NCBI GenBank assembly: GCA_015698285.1
Contig: CP048685.1
Coordinates: 372,001 to 436,000, forward strand
Direction: 5' to 3'
Source of the DNA: Candidatus Nitronauta litoralis
GTDB lineage: Bacteria > Nitrospinota > Nitrospinia > Nitrospinales > Nitrospinaceae
Length of the DNA stretch: 64,000 nucleotides
Part shown: one piece after another, positions 8,662 through 18,313 of the stretch
Numbering within the stretch: the first letter of the stretch is position 1
How the letters are laid out: the number at the start of each line of letters is the position of its first letter
Made by a program: the position numbers and the translations under genes
Notes under the pieces: model-generated
Databases searched by the model: none
The model's input: only the letters and a program-made list of their open reading frames with translations
Told to the model about the DNA's origin: nothing

Positions 8662-10053
8662 ATGAAAAAAAACTTTGAAACAGTATTAACCGCAACCGGA
8701 GGTCATTTGATTCACCGGGGAAGCGACCATGAGTTCAGCGGGTTGTCTATAGACTCCCGGACTCTTGCAGCAGGAGAGCTCTTCCTTTGCCTGACAGGGG
8801 ACCGTTTCGACGGGCACGATTTTCTTGCTGATGCTGTCAGGAAAGGAGCGTCCGGATTGATTGTCTCAAGCCTGGATAAATTACCTGGCATGGTCGAAGG
8901 TGAAGGCCCGTTCGTAGTCCGGGTTGAGGACACTTTGCTGGGGCTGCAAGCTCTTGCGCATTACTTTAGAAAACAATTTTCGCTGAAAGTCGTCGGCATC
9001 ACAGGAACCAATGGAAAATCGACAACTAAAGAAATGATCTCTTCGATTTCCAGCACACAATTCAACACACTAAAAAGCCACGGCAATTTTAACAATCACA
9101 TTGGACTCCCCCTCAACCTCCTTGGTCTGAATAAACAGCATGAGGTGGCGATACTTGAAATGGGAATGAGTGCCAAAGGGGAGATTGCGCGACTGGCCCA
9201 GATTGCCGAACCGGATATCGGTTTGATCACCAATATTTCAGAGGCGCACATGGTGCACCTCCCCACGGTGCGCGATGTTCAATCTGCAAAAGGAGAATTG
9301 TTTTCTTCCTTAAACGAAACCAGCTGCGCCATTGTGAATGCAGACGATCCACTTGTCCTGGAACTGGCAAAAAACCTGAGGTCCAAAAAAATCACTTTTG
9401 GCGTAGACAATGACGCTGACGTACGAGGACTGGATATTCGCCAGAGCGCAGGATTCGGTTACCAGTTCTCCCTTGCGACCACGAGTGGCAAGCATCCTGT
9501 CCACCTTCCCTTTCCTGGTCGATATAACGTCCTCAATGCAGTTGCTGCGGCCGCTACTGGTTTCGCGCTTGGCCTCGCTCCCGAACAAATTGTGAAAGGT
9601 CTCGAGACCTCAAAGCTCCTTGGGCAACGTGTGCAGGTTCGCAAGGAAAAAGGCGTGACATTAATTGACGATACCTACAACGCCAATCCCCGTTCCATGC
9701 TGGAAGCCATCAAAACACTTTCCAGTCTGGATTCCACTGGAAAGCGTTTTCTTGTCATCGGCGACATGTTTGAACTCGGAAACAATGAAACTGCGGCGCA
9801 CCAGCTCCTGGGAGAACAGGTGGCCAAAGGTTCTATTGATTTTCTTGTAGGAGTGGGAGATTTGATCGGACTGACAGTTGAGTCGGCAATTGAGGCAGGA
9901 CAGCCAAAAGAACAATCGATTCTTTTCAAAACTCACGAGGAAGCGGCGCGCTTTTTACAAAATCAGGTGCAAAGCGGAGATGTCATTTTATTTAAAGGTT
10001 CACGGGGCGCACAGATGGAGCGGGTCCTGAAAGTTTTTTGCGGAGACAATTGA
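8662..10053 (+). CDS. murF: UDP-MurNAc-tripeptide:D-Ala-D-Ala ligase MurF
   Basis: Adds D-Ala-D-Ala to UDP-MurNAc-tripeptide, the last cytoplasmic precursor step before MraY. The 463-residue protein has the Mur ligase ATP loop GITGTNGKSTTKEM, the MurF-typical NFNNHIGLPLNLL, and LIDDTYNANPRSM, a MurF hallmark in the C-terminal half. Starts 6 bases after murE and ends 4 bases before mraY. Confidence 0.97.
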   Translation: MKKNFETVLTATGGHLIHRGSDHEFSGLSIDSRTLAAGELFLCLTGDRFDGHDFLADAVRKGASGLIVSSLDKLPGMVEGEGPFVVRVEDTLLGLQALAHYFRKQFSLKVVGITGTNGKSTTKEMISSISSTQFNTLKSHGNFNNHIGLPLNLLGLNKQHEVAILEMGMSAKGEIARLAQIAEPDIGLITNISEAHMVHLPTVRDVQSAKGELFSSLNETSCAIVNADDPLVLELAKNLRSKKITFGVDNDADVRGLDIRQSAGFGYQFSLATTSGKHPVHLPFPGRYNVLNAVAAAATGFALGLAPEQIVKGLETSKLLGQRVQVRKEKGVTLIDDTYNANPRSMLEAIKTLSSLDSTGKRFLVIGDMFELGNNETAAHQLLGEQVAKGSIDFLVGVGDLIGLTVESAIEAGQPKEQSILFKTHEEAARFLQNQVQSGDVILFKGSRGAQMERVLKVFCGDN

Positions 10054-10057
10054 TTCG

Positions 10058-11146
10058 ATGTTTTACCATTTGTTTTACCCATTGAGTGCGGACTACTCGA
10101 TATTCAACGTATTCCGCTATATCACCTTCCGTTCTGCTTATGCCGGGATCACGGCGCTAGTCGTTTGCCTGGTGGTGGGCCCGGCGATGATCCGGCTCTT
10201 GCAGAAACTTTCAATCAAGGAACGCATTCGTGAAGATGGTCCAGAAGCTCATCAGGTAAAATCCGGCACTCCCACTATGGGCGGTTTGCTCATCCTTTTC
10301 GCGTTCCTGCTATCGACCCTGCTCTGGTCCAACCTTTCCAACACCTATATCTGGGTGATGATTTTTGTTTCTACCGGTTACGGTTTACTTGGCTTCTACG
10401 ACGACTGGGCCAAACTTAAACGCGGCGATGGCTTGAAGGCTCGCACCAAAATGATTTTTCAGATTCTGCTTGGTTTCGGTGTCGCTCTATTCCTGACTTA
10501 CCTTGACCCCAACCGTGCCTCTTTCTCAACTGTGCTCTATGTACCGTTCCTCAAGGATTTCACTCCGGACATTGGTGAGCTGGCTTATCTGGTTCTGATA
10601 GTTCTTGTGATCGTTGGGACTTCCAACGCAGTCAATCTGACGGATGGTCTTGATGGTCTTGCTATCGGCCCAATTATTATCGCGATGGTGACCTATACCG
10701 TCATTGTTTACCTGTGTGGGCATTTCAAGTTCTCCGAATATCTCAACATTCGTTTCATTAAAGATGCCGGGGAAGTCGCTGTCCTCACCTCCTCCGTGGT
10801 CGGTGCAAGTCTGGGGTTCCTCTGGTTCAACGCATACCCGGCCCAGATGTTCATGGGTGATGTCGGGTCTCTTTCATTGGGCGCAATTCTGGGAACGCTT
10901 GCTGTCATTTCAAAACATGAATTACTGCTGATCCTCATCGGAGGAATTTTCGTAATCGAAGCGCTGTCGGTCATCATTCAGGTGGCCTATTTCAAATACA
11001 CGAAAGGCAAACGCTTTTTCAAAATGGCCCCATTGCATCACCATTTTGAAAAGTCGGGCTGGGAAGAACCAAAAGTTATCGTGCGGTTCTGGATCGTCGC
11101 TGTTGTGCTGGCAATGGTGAGTCTTAGCACATTAAAACTGAGATGA
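10058..11146 (+). CDS. mraY: Phospho-N-acetylmuramoyl-pentapeptide transferase MraY
   Basis: Integral membrane enzyme that transfers phospho-MurNAc-pentapeptide to undecaprenyl phosphate, forming lipid I. The 362-residue product has about ten membrane helices and the diagnostic motifs: GTPTMGG, the Asp pair in FYDDWAKLKRGDGLKARTK, NAVNLTDGLDGLA, FMGDVGSLSLG and APLHHHFEKSGW. Its stop overlaps the murD start (ATGA). Confidence 0.98.
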   Translation: MFYHLFYPLSADYSIFNVFRYITFRSAYAGITALVVCLVVGPAMIRLLQKLSIKERIREDGPEAHQVKSGTPTMGGLLILFAFLLSTLLWSNLSNTYIWVMIFVSTGYGLLGFYDDWAKLKRGDGLKARTKMIFQILLGFGVALFLTYLDPNRASFSTVLYVPFLKDFTPDIGELAYLVLIVLVIVGTSNAVNLTDGLDGLAIGPIIIAMVTYTVIVYLCGHFKFSEYLNIRFIKDAGEVAVLTSSVVGASLGFLWFNAYPAQMFMGDVGSLSLGAILGTLAVISKHELLLILIGGIFVIEALSVIIQVAYFKYTKGKRFFKMAPLHHHFEKSGWEEPKVIVRFWIVAVVLAMVSLSTLKLR

Positions 11147-12483
11147 GTATGGACGTTAAAGGTAAGAAAGTCAGTGTACTGGGGATGGCTCGGTCGGGAA
11201 TATCTATAGCAAGATTCCTGATCCGACAAGGCGCTTACGTCACGCTGTTTGATAGCAAATCCAAAGAGGAACTCAAAGAACGTGCAGCCCTTCTGCCTGA
11301 AGAAGTCGACGTTTGTTATGGCTCTTGCGTTCCTGCAATAGATTCTGACCTTGTCGTGCTCAGCCCCGGTATCGACATAGAGTCCCCTGACCTTGACACG
11401 GCTAAACAAAAGGGAATTGAAATCGTGGGTGAACTGGAGCTGACATTTCGGTTTTTCAACCCTCCGGTTATCGCAATCACGGGAACCAATGGCAAATCAA
11501 CCACCACTATGCTGGTTGGGGAATTATTAAAAGAAGCTGGTCTGGACATCGCAGTCGGCGGCAACATCGGGACTCCATTCTCAGAGCTACTCAAGAACCC
11601 GCCAAAAGACTTTGCCGTAATCGAAGTGAGCAGTTTTCAACTGGAAACGATTCGAGATTTCCGACCCAAAATAGCTGCCATCCTGAACTTGACACCGGAT
11701 CATCTCGATCGTCACGGATCACTGGAACATTACGCCGCACTCAAGAAACGTTTGACTGAAAATCAGCAATTGGATGATGTTCTTGTGCTGAATGCTGACG
11801 ATAAAAACGTTTCTGAAATGAGAATGAACTCTAAAGCAAAACTTATAAATTTCAGTCTCACTGAAAAACCCAATGAAGGTGCCTGTGTATCAGACGGCAA
11901 GATCATGGTTTACCAAAACGAACTTGAACAGCCGATCATTTCAGTTGAGGCCCTGCCATCTGCGGCAAAAAGCCAATTGGAAAATGTTCTGGCAGCAATC
12001 GCCATAGCCCATCAAGCTGAAGTACCGGTTGAGGTCATGCAACGCGTTATCAAAAACTTTAAAGGGTTGGAACACCGCCTGGAATGGGTGCGCAACATTG
12101 AAGGGGTCGACTACGTCAACGATTCCAAAGGAACCAACCTGGGCGCTCTCGAAAAATCCTTAAGCGGTTTCGATCGCCCGGTTGTGCTCATTATGGGTGG
12201 GCAGGACAAGGGAAGCGACTTTCTGACTCTAAAACCACTATTCAAAAAACGAGTCAAGCACATGGTCCTCATCGGTGAGGCCCGTCAAAAAATCCGAGCC
12301 ACGCTAAACGGAAGTTTCACATACGAAGATGCCGATTCGATGGAAGAGGCCGTACGCGTTGCCTCTATTCATGCAGAGCCCGGTGATCTGGTTTTGCTTT
12401 CACCAGGATGCGCAAGCTTCGATATGTTTCGCGATTATGAAGACCGCGGCAGGCAATTTAAAGAATTCGTTAACAAGCTGTAA
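11143..12483 (+). CDS. murD: UDP-N-acetylmuramoylalanine:D-glutamate ligase MurD
   Basis: Adds D-glutamate to UDP-MurNAc-L-Ala in the cytoplasm. The 446-residue protein has an N-terminal Rossmann-like nucleotide-sugar domain (VLGMARSGISIARFL), the ATP loop AITGTNGKSTTTML, EVSSFQLETI, and the C-terminal VNDSKGTNLGA and LLSPGCASFDMFRDYEDRG, which are specific to MurD. Normal length; overlaps mraY by 4 bases. Confidence 0.98.
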   Translation: MSMDVKGKKVSVLGMARSGISIARFLIRQGAYVTLFDSKSKEELKERAALLPEEVDVCYGSCVPAIDSDLVVLSPGIDIESPDLDTAKQKGIEIVGELELTFRFFNPPVIAITGTNGKSTTTMLVGELLKEAGLDIAVGGNIGTPFSELLKNPPKDFAVIEVSSFQLETIRDFRPKIAAILNLTPDHLDRHGSLEHYAALKKRLTENQQLDDVLVLNADDKNVSEMRMNSKAKLINFSLTEKPNEGACVSDGKIMVYQNELEQPIISVEALPSAAKSQLENVLAAIAIAHQAEVPVEVMQRVIKNFKGLEHRLEWVRNIEGVDYVNDSKGTNLGALEKSLSGFDRPVVLIMGGQDKGSDFLTLKPLFKKRVKHMVLIGEARQKIRATLNGSFTYEDADSMEEAVRVASIHAEPGDLVLLSPGCASFDMFRDYEDRGRQFKEFVNKL

Positions 12484-12508
12484 AAACAAGGTTGGTTAAT
12501 AAAAGTTT

Positions 12509-13621
12509 ATGAGTTCATCCAATAACAAAAATCAGCACTTTGACACTCTCCTCGCGTTGACCCTTGGCGCACTCGTGTTGACAGGTATTGTGATGGTCTA
12601 TTCCGCCAGTGCCGTATATGCGCAGGAGGAGTACCAGGATTCTCTTTACTTCCTGAAACGTCATCTTGCCTGGGTGCTTCTAGGATCAGGAGTTCTGGTG
12701 GCGGCTTTCAAGGTTGATTACCACAAACTTCACGCGCTCACTTATCCAGCCATGGCCCTGACACTGCTGCTCTTATTGATGGTGATGCTGCCCGGCCTTG
12801 GTATGGAAGCCGGTGGCGCACGCCGCTGGCTCAGTCTGGGACCCTTGACCTTTCAACCGTCCGAGTTAGCCAAGTTTACGGTCATCCTGTTCATTGCCCG
12901 GTCCATGGTTAAACGTGCAGACAAACTACGCGACTTTGCCTACGGTTATCTTCCAAATCTGATCGTCCTCGGTATTTTCTTTACTCTGATTCTGCTGCAG
13001 CCGGATTTTGGTACGGCCATGATTATTTCTCTCGTCGCTTTCACCATGCTGTTTGTGGCCGGTGTTCGTCCAAAGTTTCTGGTTTATTCCGTACTCGCAG
13101 TGCTGCCCTTCCTATTGACTGCAGTGCTCAGTCACCAGTACCGGACACGGCGCATTATGGCTTTTCTGGATCCCTGGCAGGATCGTGCGGACTCCGGTTT
13201 TCAGGCAGTGCAATCTTTTCTGGCGTTTGGACAAGGTGGTATCTGGGGACTTGGCCTCGGTGACAGTCGTCAAAAACTGTTTTACCTGCCCGAGGCGCAT
13301 ACAGACTTTATTTACTCCGTTATTGGAGAAGAATTGGGAATCATCGGAGCCCTGGGGGTTCTGGTTTTGTTTGGCGTACTCATGTGGCGCGGATTCAGCA
13401 CCGCGTTTAGAGCACGCGACTTGTTTGGCACGCATCTGGCCTTTGGTCTTACTTTAGTCATCGGGGTACAGGCCCTCACCAACATGGGAGTTGCGACTGG
13501 CATCCTTCCCACAAAGGGACTGACTTTGCCTTTCATCAGTCTGGGAGGTTCATCCCTGGTGGTGAGCATGTTGTCGATGGGCGTGCTGTTGAATATTTCA
13601 GAACACGCCACCCGGGCTTGA
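12509..13621 (+). CDS. ftsW: Septal peptidoglycan glycosyltransferase FtsW (SEDS family)
   Basis: SEDS-family polymerase working with FtsI at the septum. The 370-residue product has about ten membrane helices and the SEDS signatures: VMVYSAS in helix 1, GGARRWLSLGPLTFQPSELAK, LLQPDFGTAM, HTDFIYSVIGEELG and LPFISLGGSSL. Its place between murD and murG identifies it as FtsW rather than RodA. It ends 7 bases before murG. Confidence 0.96.
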   Translation: MSSSNNKNQHFDTLLALTLGALVLTGIVMVYSASAVYAQEEYQDSLYFLKRHLAWVLLGSGVLVAAFKVDYHKLHALTYPAMALTLLLLLMVMLPGLGMEAGGARRWLSLGPLTFQPSELAKFTVILFIARSMVKRADKLRDFAYGYLPNLIVLGIFFTLILLQPDFGTAMIISLVAFTMLFVAGVRPKFLVYSVLAVLPFLLTAVLSHQYRTRRIMAFLDPWQDRADSGFQAVQSFLAFGQGGIWGLGLGDSRQKLFYLPEAHTDFIYSVIGEELGIIGALGVLVLFGVLMWRGFSTAFRARDLFGTHLAFGLTLVIGVQALTNMGVATGILPTKGLTLPFISLGGSSLVVSMLSMGVLLNISEHATRA

Positions 13622-13628
13622 GGCAGCA

Positions 13629-14720
13629 ATGCCTAAACGGGTGGTGATTGCTGGCGGTGGTACGGGAGGACATCTTTATCCCGGCATTGCTCTGGCTAGA
13701 AAATTGATGGAACACGATATGGAAATCACTTTCATAGGAACGGAACGAGGAATCGAATCCAGAGTTTTACCCAAAGAAGGGTTTCCTTTGAAAACTATCG
13801 CATCAGCCGGACTGGTCGGCAAACGCGGCATGAGTCGAATTGTATCGTTGGTCAAACTGCCAGTCGGTGTTCTGCAGGCCATGGGTTATCTGGCCGGTAA
13901 CCGCCCTGCCCTTGTGGTGGGTGTTGGCGGATACGTTTCCGGCCCGGCAGTTTTTGCGGCGAGTCTGCTTGGAATTCCAACGTTGATCCACGAACAAAAC
14001 GCCTACCCGGGAGTGACCAATCGGATGCTCGGCAAATTGGCTAAACGTGTCTGCATCAGCTTTGAAGAGGCAAAACAATTTTTCCCGAAAAGAAAAGTCG
14101 TGCTGACTGGAAACATGATCCGAAAAACATTTTCCGAAGCCAGCGAACCTCAACCAAGAGACGCGGGCGAAAAACTAAACGTCCTTATTCTGGGCGGCAG
14201 TCAGGGTGCAAGCTCGATCAACAAGGCCATGACCGAAGCTCTTCAACACCTGGATGAATATAAAGAACGTATACAACTGGTGCATCAGACGGGTGAGAAC
14301 GATTTAGAAAAAGTGAAAAGCGAATACCAGAAACAAAACTGGAGGGCTGAGGTTGCTCCATTTCTCTTTGACATGGAAGAGCGCTATCAAAAAGCGGACC
14401 TGGTGATCGCACGTGCGGGTGCCACAACACTCTCTGAAGTCACTGCCCTTGGGAAGCCATCCATCCTGATTCCGTTTCCATTTGCTACCCACAACCACCA
14501 GGAAAGAAATGCACGTGTCCTGGAAGCTGCCGACGCTGGTGTAGTGCTTCTTGACCGTGAAGTCGACGGAAAAAAAATTGCGGAATTAGTAATCGACGCA
14601 CTCGAAAATCCATCCAGGTGGAATGTGCGCGCACTTGCAAGCTATCAACTTGGACGACGCGATGCCACCCACCGGGTGGCGACTGAATGTCTGGAATTGA
14701 TTAACCTTAAGGCCGCCTGA
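13629..14720 (+). CDS. murG: UDP-GlcNAc:lipid I N-acetylglucosaminyltransferase MurG
   Basis: Peripheral inner-membrane GT28 enzyme making lipid II. The 363-residue protein has two Rossmann domains with the glycine loops GGGTGGHLYPG near the N-terminus and LGGSQGASSIN in the middle. HEQNAYPGVTNRML and RAGATTLSEVTALGKPSILIPFP, with ATHNHQERNA, form the donor-sugar site. Length is normal for the family. Confidence 0.98.
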   Translation: MPKRVVIAGGGTGGHLYPGIALARKLMEHDMEITFIGTERGIESRVLPKEGFPLKTIASAGLVGKRGMSRIVSLVKLPVGVLQAMGYLAGNRPALVVGVGGYVSGPAVFAASLLGIPTLIHEQNAYPGVTNRMLGKLAKRVCISFEEAKQFFPKRKVVLTGNMIRKTFSEASEPQPRDAGEKLNVLILGGSQGASSINKAMTEALQHLDEYKERIQLVHQTGENDLEKVKSEYQKQNWRAEVAPFLFDMEERYQKADLVIARAGATTLSEVTALGKPSILIPFPFATHNHQERNARVLEAADAGVVLLDREVDGKKIAELVIDALENPSRWNVRALASYQLGRRDATHRVATECLELINLKAA

Positions 14721-14748
14721 TTTTCAAGGTGGTTTGGAACAATGAAGC

Positions 14749-16161
14749 ATGTTTTTCGGCAACACAAAACGCATTCACTTTATTGGAATCGGAGGTTCCG
14801 GTATGAGCGGCATCGCTGAAGTGCTCATCAACCTGGAATACGAAGTGACCGGTTCAGACCTGTCGCGCACTCCGCTCACCGATCGACTCGAAGGATTGGG
14901 AGCAAAAATCCTTTTTGGTCATGAAGCGGGAAATATTGCTGAAAGCCAGGTCGTGGTCGCCTCCAGTGCAGTGAAAGCAGACAACCCGGAAGTCCTGGAA
15001 GCCCGACGAAGGATGGTTCCGGTGATCCCACGCGCAGAAATGCTGGCCGAGCTCATGCGGATGAAATACGGAATCGCTATTGCCGGAACTCATGGCAAAA
15101 CAACAACCACCTCACTGGTCGCAACAGTATTGGCGGGTGGGCACCTCGACCCTACAGTGGTCATTGGTGGCCGACTCAAAAGCGTGGACAGTCACGCCAA
15201 AATGGGACAAAGCGAAATCCTGGTGGCGGAAGCAGACGAGAGCGACGGTTCGTTTCTCAAACTGTTTCCAACTATTGCTGTGGTCACCACACTCGATGAA
15301 GAGCACATGGATTTTTACGGGACACTCGACAATTTAAAAAACGCGTTTCTGGACTTTCTGAACCGACTGCCGTTCTACGGAACGTCTGTTTTGTGTCTGG
15401 ACGATCCCAATATTCAGTCCCTCATTCCTAAGCTTGAAAAGCGGCATATCACTTATGGCCTCACCAGCCAGGCGGATTATACCGCGAAAGGGATTGAGAT
15501 CCAGGGACTGGACACCTGGTTCAATGTACACCATCACGGAGAAGAGCTTGGGCGAATTCACTCCGTTGCACCCGGTCGGCACAATGTCCTGAACACCTTG
15601 GCGGCGGTAGCGGTCGGTATGGAATTGAATCTTTCTTTCGATGCGATCGCATCTGCATTGAAAGAATTTAAAGGAGTCAAACGGCGTTTTGAAATTATTC
15701 ACGATTCAGATGCTTTGATCGTTATCGACGATTATGGACATCACCCGGCAGAAATTCAGGTGACGCTCCGAACCGCAAAAGATGTCTGGCCGGATCGCCG
15801 ATTGGTGGTGGTATTCCAGCCGCATCGTTATTCACGTACCCAACATTTACTCGGCCAGTTTTTCTCCGCCTTCAACGATGCGGATCATCTACTGGTTCTC
15901 GATATATATCCCGCCGGGGAGGAAAAAATTCCAGACATTGATGGAAATCGACTTGCCGAGGGCGTTATGGAATACGGGCACAAGGATGTGCACTACCTCC
16001 CCACGGTTCAGAACGCACTGGACCATTTGCTGCAGAACCTTCAACCCGGCGACGTCGTCCTGACTCTTGGTGCCGGGAATGTTTGGGAACTGGAGCAAGA
16101 ACTGCTTGCCAACCTCCCCGAGGCACTCCGCCAAGGGCCGCCTGAAAAGGATAACCTTTGA
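14749..16161 (+). CDS. murC: UDP-N-acetylmuramate:L-alanine ligase MurC
   Basis: First Mur ligase, adding L-alanine to UDP-MurNAc. The 470-residue protein opens with HFIGIGGSGMSGIAEVL (nucleotide-sugar domain) and has the MurC-type ATP loop AGTHGKTTTTSL, VAEADESDGSFL, and the C-terminal IDDYGHHPAEI and FQPHRYSRT, all diagnostic of MurC. The start at 14749 gives the family N-terminus. The stop codon overlaps an ATG that could be an alternative murB start. Confidence 0.98.
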   Translation: MFFGNTKRIHFIGIGGSGMSGIAEVLINLEYEVTGSDLSRTPLTDRLEGLGAKILFGHEAGNIAESQVVVASSAVKADNPEVLEARRRMVPVIPRAEMLAELMRMKYGIAIAGTHGKTTTTSLVATVLAGGHLDPTVVIGGRLKSVDSHAKMGQSEILVAEADESDGSFLKLFPTIAVVTTLDEEHMDFYGTLDNLKNAFLDFLNRLPFYGTSVLCLDDPNIQSLIPKLEKRHITYGLTSQADYTAKGIEIQGLDTWFNVHHHGEELGRIHSVAPGRHNVLNTLAAVAVGMELNLSFDAIASALKEFKGVKRRFEIIHDSDALIVIDDYGHHPAEIQVTLRTAKDVWPDRRLVVVFQPHRYSRTQHLLGQFFSAFNDADHLLVLDIYPAGEEKIPDIDGNRLAEGVMEYGHKDVHYLPTVQNALDHLLQNLQPGDVVLTLGAGNVWELEQELLANLPEALRQGPPEKDNL

Positions 16162-16295
16162 TGCTACAGGATACCTGGAAAACCCGTCTCTTCCGCTTTG
16201 CCCATCTGCAGGCATACGGGCAACCGACTCAGCATGCAACTGCTTCGCAATCTTCCCGGACCATCCTGGGCCGGACCCTTTACAAGAGAAAACCC

Positions 16296-17222
16296 ATGAC
16301 CCAGTCCAGCCATTGGCTCAACCAGATTAAGGGAGAAGTCCGGTCCAGTGAAATGATGTCTCAACACACCTCGTTAAGAATCGGCGGACCAGCGGACCTC
16401 TTTATTTTGCCTCAGGACCTTGACGATTTGAAATTGATCCTGCGCAACCACGGCGTCACTCCACTGTTTTTTCTCGGAGAAGGCTCCAATCTGCTGATCA
16501 GCGACAAAGGAGTGCGCGGAATTGTGGTGTCATTGAAACGAGGCTTCAAAAAAATCACCCTGCCGGAGTTTTTCAATAATCCACAAGATGAAGAATGCGC
16601 CATCCTTAAAGTCGGTGCTGGGGTGAAGATGTCATACCTGGCCAAATTCGCAGCGAAATATGGACTGACAGGCATTGAAACTCTTGTTGGAGTTCCAGGG
16701 TCTCTCGGCGGCGCTCTCATCATGAATGCTGGCGCGGAAGGAACCGAAATCGGCGATGTTGTCAAAAACATCACAGTCCTTCGGAAAGATGGTGATCTTG
16801 TGACCTACGACCGCGAGCAACTGGTATTTGAATACCGAAAAACGACATTTCCAGAAAAGCCCTGCGTCATCGTCTACGCTGAACTGGAGCTGAAATCCGG
16901 TGACGCAGCGGAAATCCAGGGTCGCATCGACGACTACCTAAAGAAACGCAGCCAGACCCAACCTCTTTCTCTGCCCAATTCCGGATCGGTATTTAAAAAC
17001 CCGGAAGGAATGAAAGCTGGCAAATTAATTGAGCAGGCCGGGCTGAAGGGTTTCACGGTAGGTGAAGCTTCGGTCTCAATCAAGCATGCAAATTTTATTG
17101 TGAATAAAGGGGAAGCCAGCGCAAGCGATGTGCACTCGATTATCGGACACGTCCAGGAAACAGTTAAAGAACAGTTCAATGTTGAATTAAAAACTGAAGT
17201 CATTATTGCAGGAGACTGGTAA
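16296..17222 (+). CDS. murB: UDP-N-acetylenolpyruvoylglucosamine reductase MurB
   Basis: FAD/NADPH enzyme reducing UDP-GlcNAc-enolpyruvate to UDP-MurNAc. Landmarks are TSLRIGGPADLFI, LGEGSNLLISDKGVRG (FAD-binding loop), GVPGSLGGALIMNAGAEG and the catalytic-site PNSGSVFKNPEG with AGKLIEQAGLKG. From the ATG at 16296 the product is 308 residues, matching the family. An upstream ATG at 16161, overlapping the murC stop and preceded by AAGGA, would add 45 residues (354 in total). That extra segment has no family counterpart and unusual composition, but translational coupling makes it a real alternative. Confidence 0.93.
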   Translation: MTQSSHWLNQIKGEVRSSEMMSQHTSLRIGGPADLFILPQDLDDLKLILRNHGVTPLFFLGEGSNLLISDKGVRGIVVSLKRGFKKITLPEFFNNPQDEECAILKVGAGVKMSYLAKFAAKYGLTGIETLVGVPGSLGGALIMNAGAEGTEIGDVVKNITVLRKDGDLVTYDREQLVFEYRKTTFPEKPCVIVYAELELKSGDAAEIQGRIDDYLKKRSQTQPLSLPNSGSVFKNPEGMKAGKLIEQAGLKGFTVGEASVSIKHANFIVNKGEASASDVHSIIGHVQETVKEQFNVELKTEVIIAGDW

Positions 17223-17374
17223 ACAAGTCACACCGGGATAAGCGAGGAACCCGGATGAAAACTGGAGAAAGTTTGAAAATTATTTTGGTCCGCGAATCAA
17301 AGGTTACCCTCCTTCCTTTGGTCCCGGTCTCCTGACCCGAAGCCGGGGCGGACCCCAATTTTTGAAAGGCAACA

Positions 17375-18313
17375 ATGGTCGTGAATTCGTTGAAAGGCAA
17401 AAATATAGCGGTGCTGATGGGAGGTCTCTCCTTTGAACGGGAAGTGTCCTTAACAACGGGTACCGAAATCCTGGAAGCACTCAAGCGCCAGGGCTTGAAG
17501 GCGGTGAAAGTCGACGTCGACCGAAATGTTGCAAGCCGGTTGGCCGAGATCAACCCGGACCTCGCATTCATTGCCCTGCACGGTACTTTCGGAGAAGACG
17601 GAGCTATTCAGGGCATGTTGGAATGCCAGCGAATTCCTTATACGGGTTCTGGGGTGCTTGGCAGTGCTCTTGCGTTTAATAAGGTTGCTACCAAACACCT
17701 TTTGGATCAGGCGGGGATACCGACACCGCGCTACGAAGTGCACTACCGAGATAGCCACAGACCGGGGGCTCACTCGCTTCCTTTGCCCGTGGTGGTCAAA
17801 CCTTCGGACCAGGGTTCCAGCATCGGTGTCAGCATTGTGAGAAAAGAATCAGAGTGGGAGCCGGCCATGAGTCTGGCGTTTGAACTTTCAGAAGAAGTCC
17901 TGGTCGAAGAGTTTATAGATGGCAAACTTCTGGCCATTGGTATGAAAGAGCGTGAACCCATGCCCGTTGTGCACATAAAACCAAAGTCAGGTTTTTACGA
18001 TTTTGACTCCAAATACACGGAAGGAAAAACAGAATACGTCTGTCCTGCGTTGATTTCAAAACAAGAAGAAGAAGCCTGCCGCAAGGTTGCGCGCAACACC
18101 TTTCGGGTGTTACGTGGACGGGGCTTTCCCAGAGTCGATGTCATTCTTTCACCGGATGGTGTGCCTTATGTCCTGGAAATGAACACTGTCCCAGGGATGA
18201 CACCGCTCAGTCTGCTACCCATGGCAGCGAAGGAAAGCGGACTTGATTTTGACACGCTGGTTCTTGAAATCGCGAAGACCGCGCAACTCGATTATGCGGA
18301 GGAGACTAACTGA
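17375..18313 (+). CDS. ddl: D-alanine:D-alanine ligase
   Basis: ATP-grasp enzyme making D-Ala-D-Ala for MurF. The 312-residue protein shows VLMGGLSFEREVSL at the N-terminus, ALHGTFGEDGAIQGMLE, VKPSDQGSSIGVS (ATP-grasp loop), and the C-terminal metal-binding region RVDVILSPDGVPYVLEMNTVPGMT. Starts 152 bases after murB behind GAAAGG; the gap holds no recognisable gene. Its stop overlaps the ftsQ start. Confidence 0.97.
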   Translation: MVVNSLKGKNIAVLMGGLSFEREVSLTTGTEILEALKRQGLKAVKVDVDRNVASRLAEINPDLAFIALHGTFGEDGAIQGMLECQRIPYTGSGVLGSALAFNKVATKHLLDQAGIPTPRYEVHYRDSHRPGAHSLPLPVVVKPSDQGSSIGVSIVRKESEWEPAMSLAFELSEEVLVEEFIDGKLLAIGMKEREPMPVVHIKPKSGFYDFDSKYTEGKTEYVCPALISKQEEEACRKVARNTFRVLRGRGFPRVDVILSPDGVPYVLEMNTVPGMTPLSLLPMAAKESGLDFDTLVLEIAKTAQLDYAEETN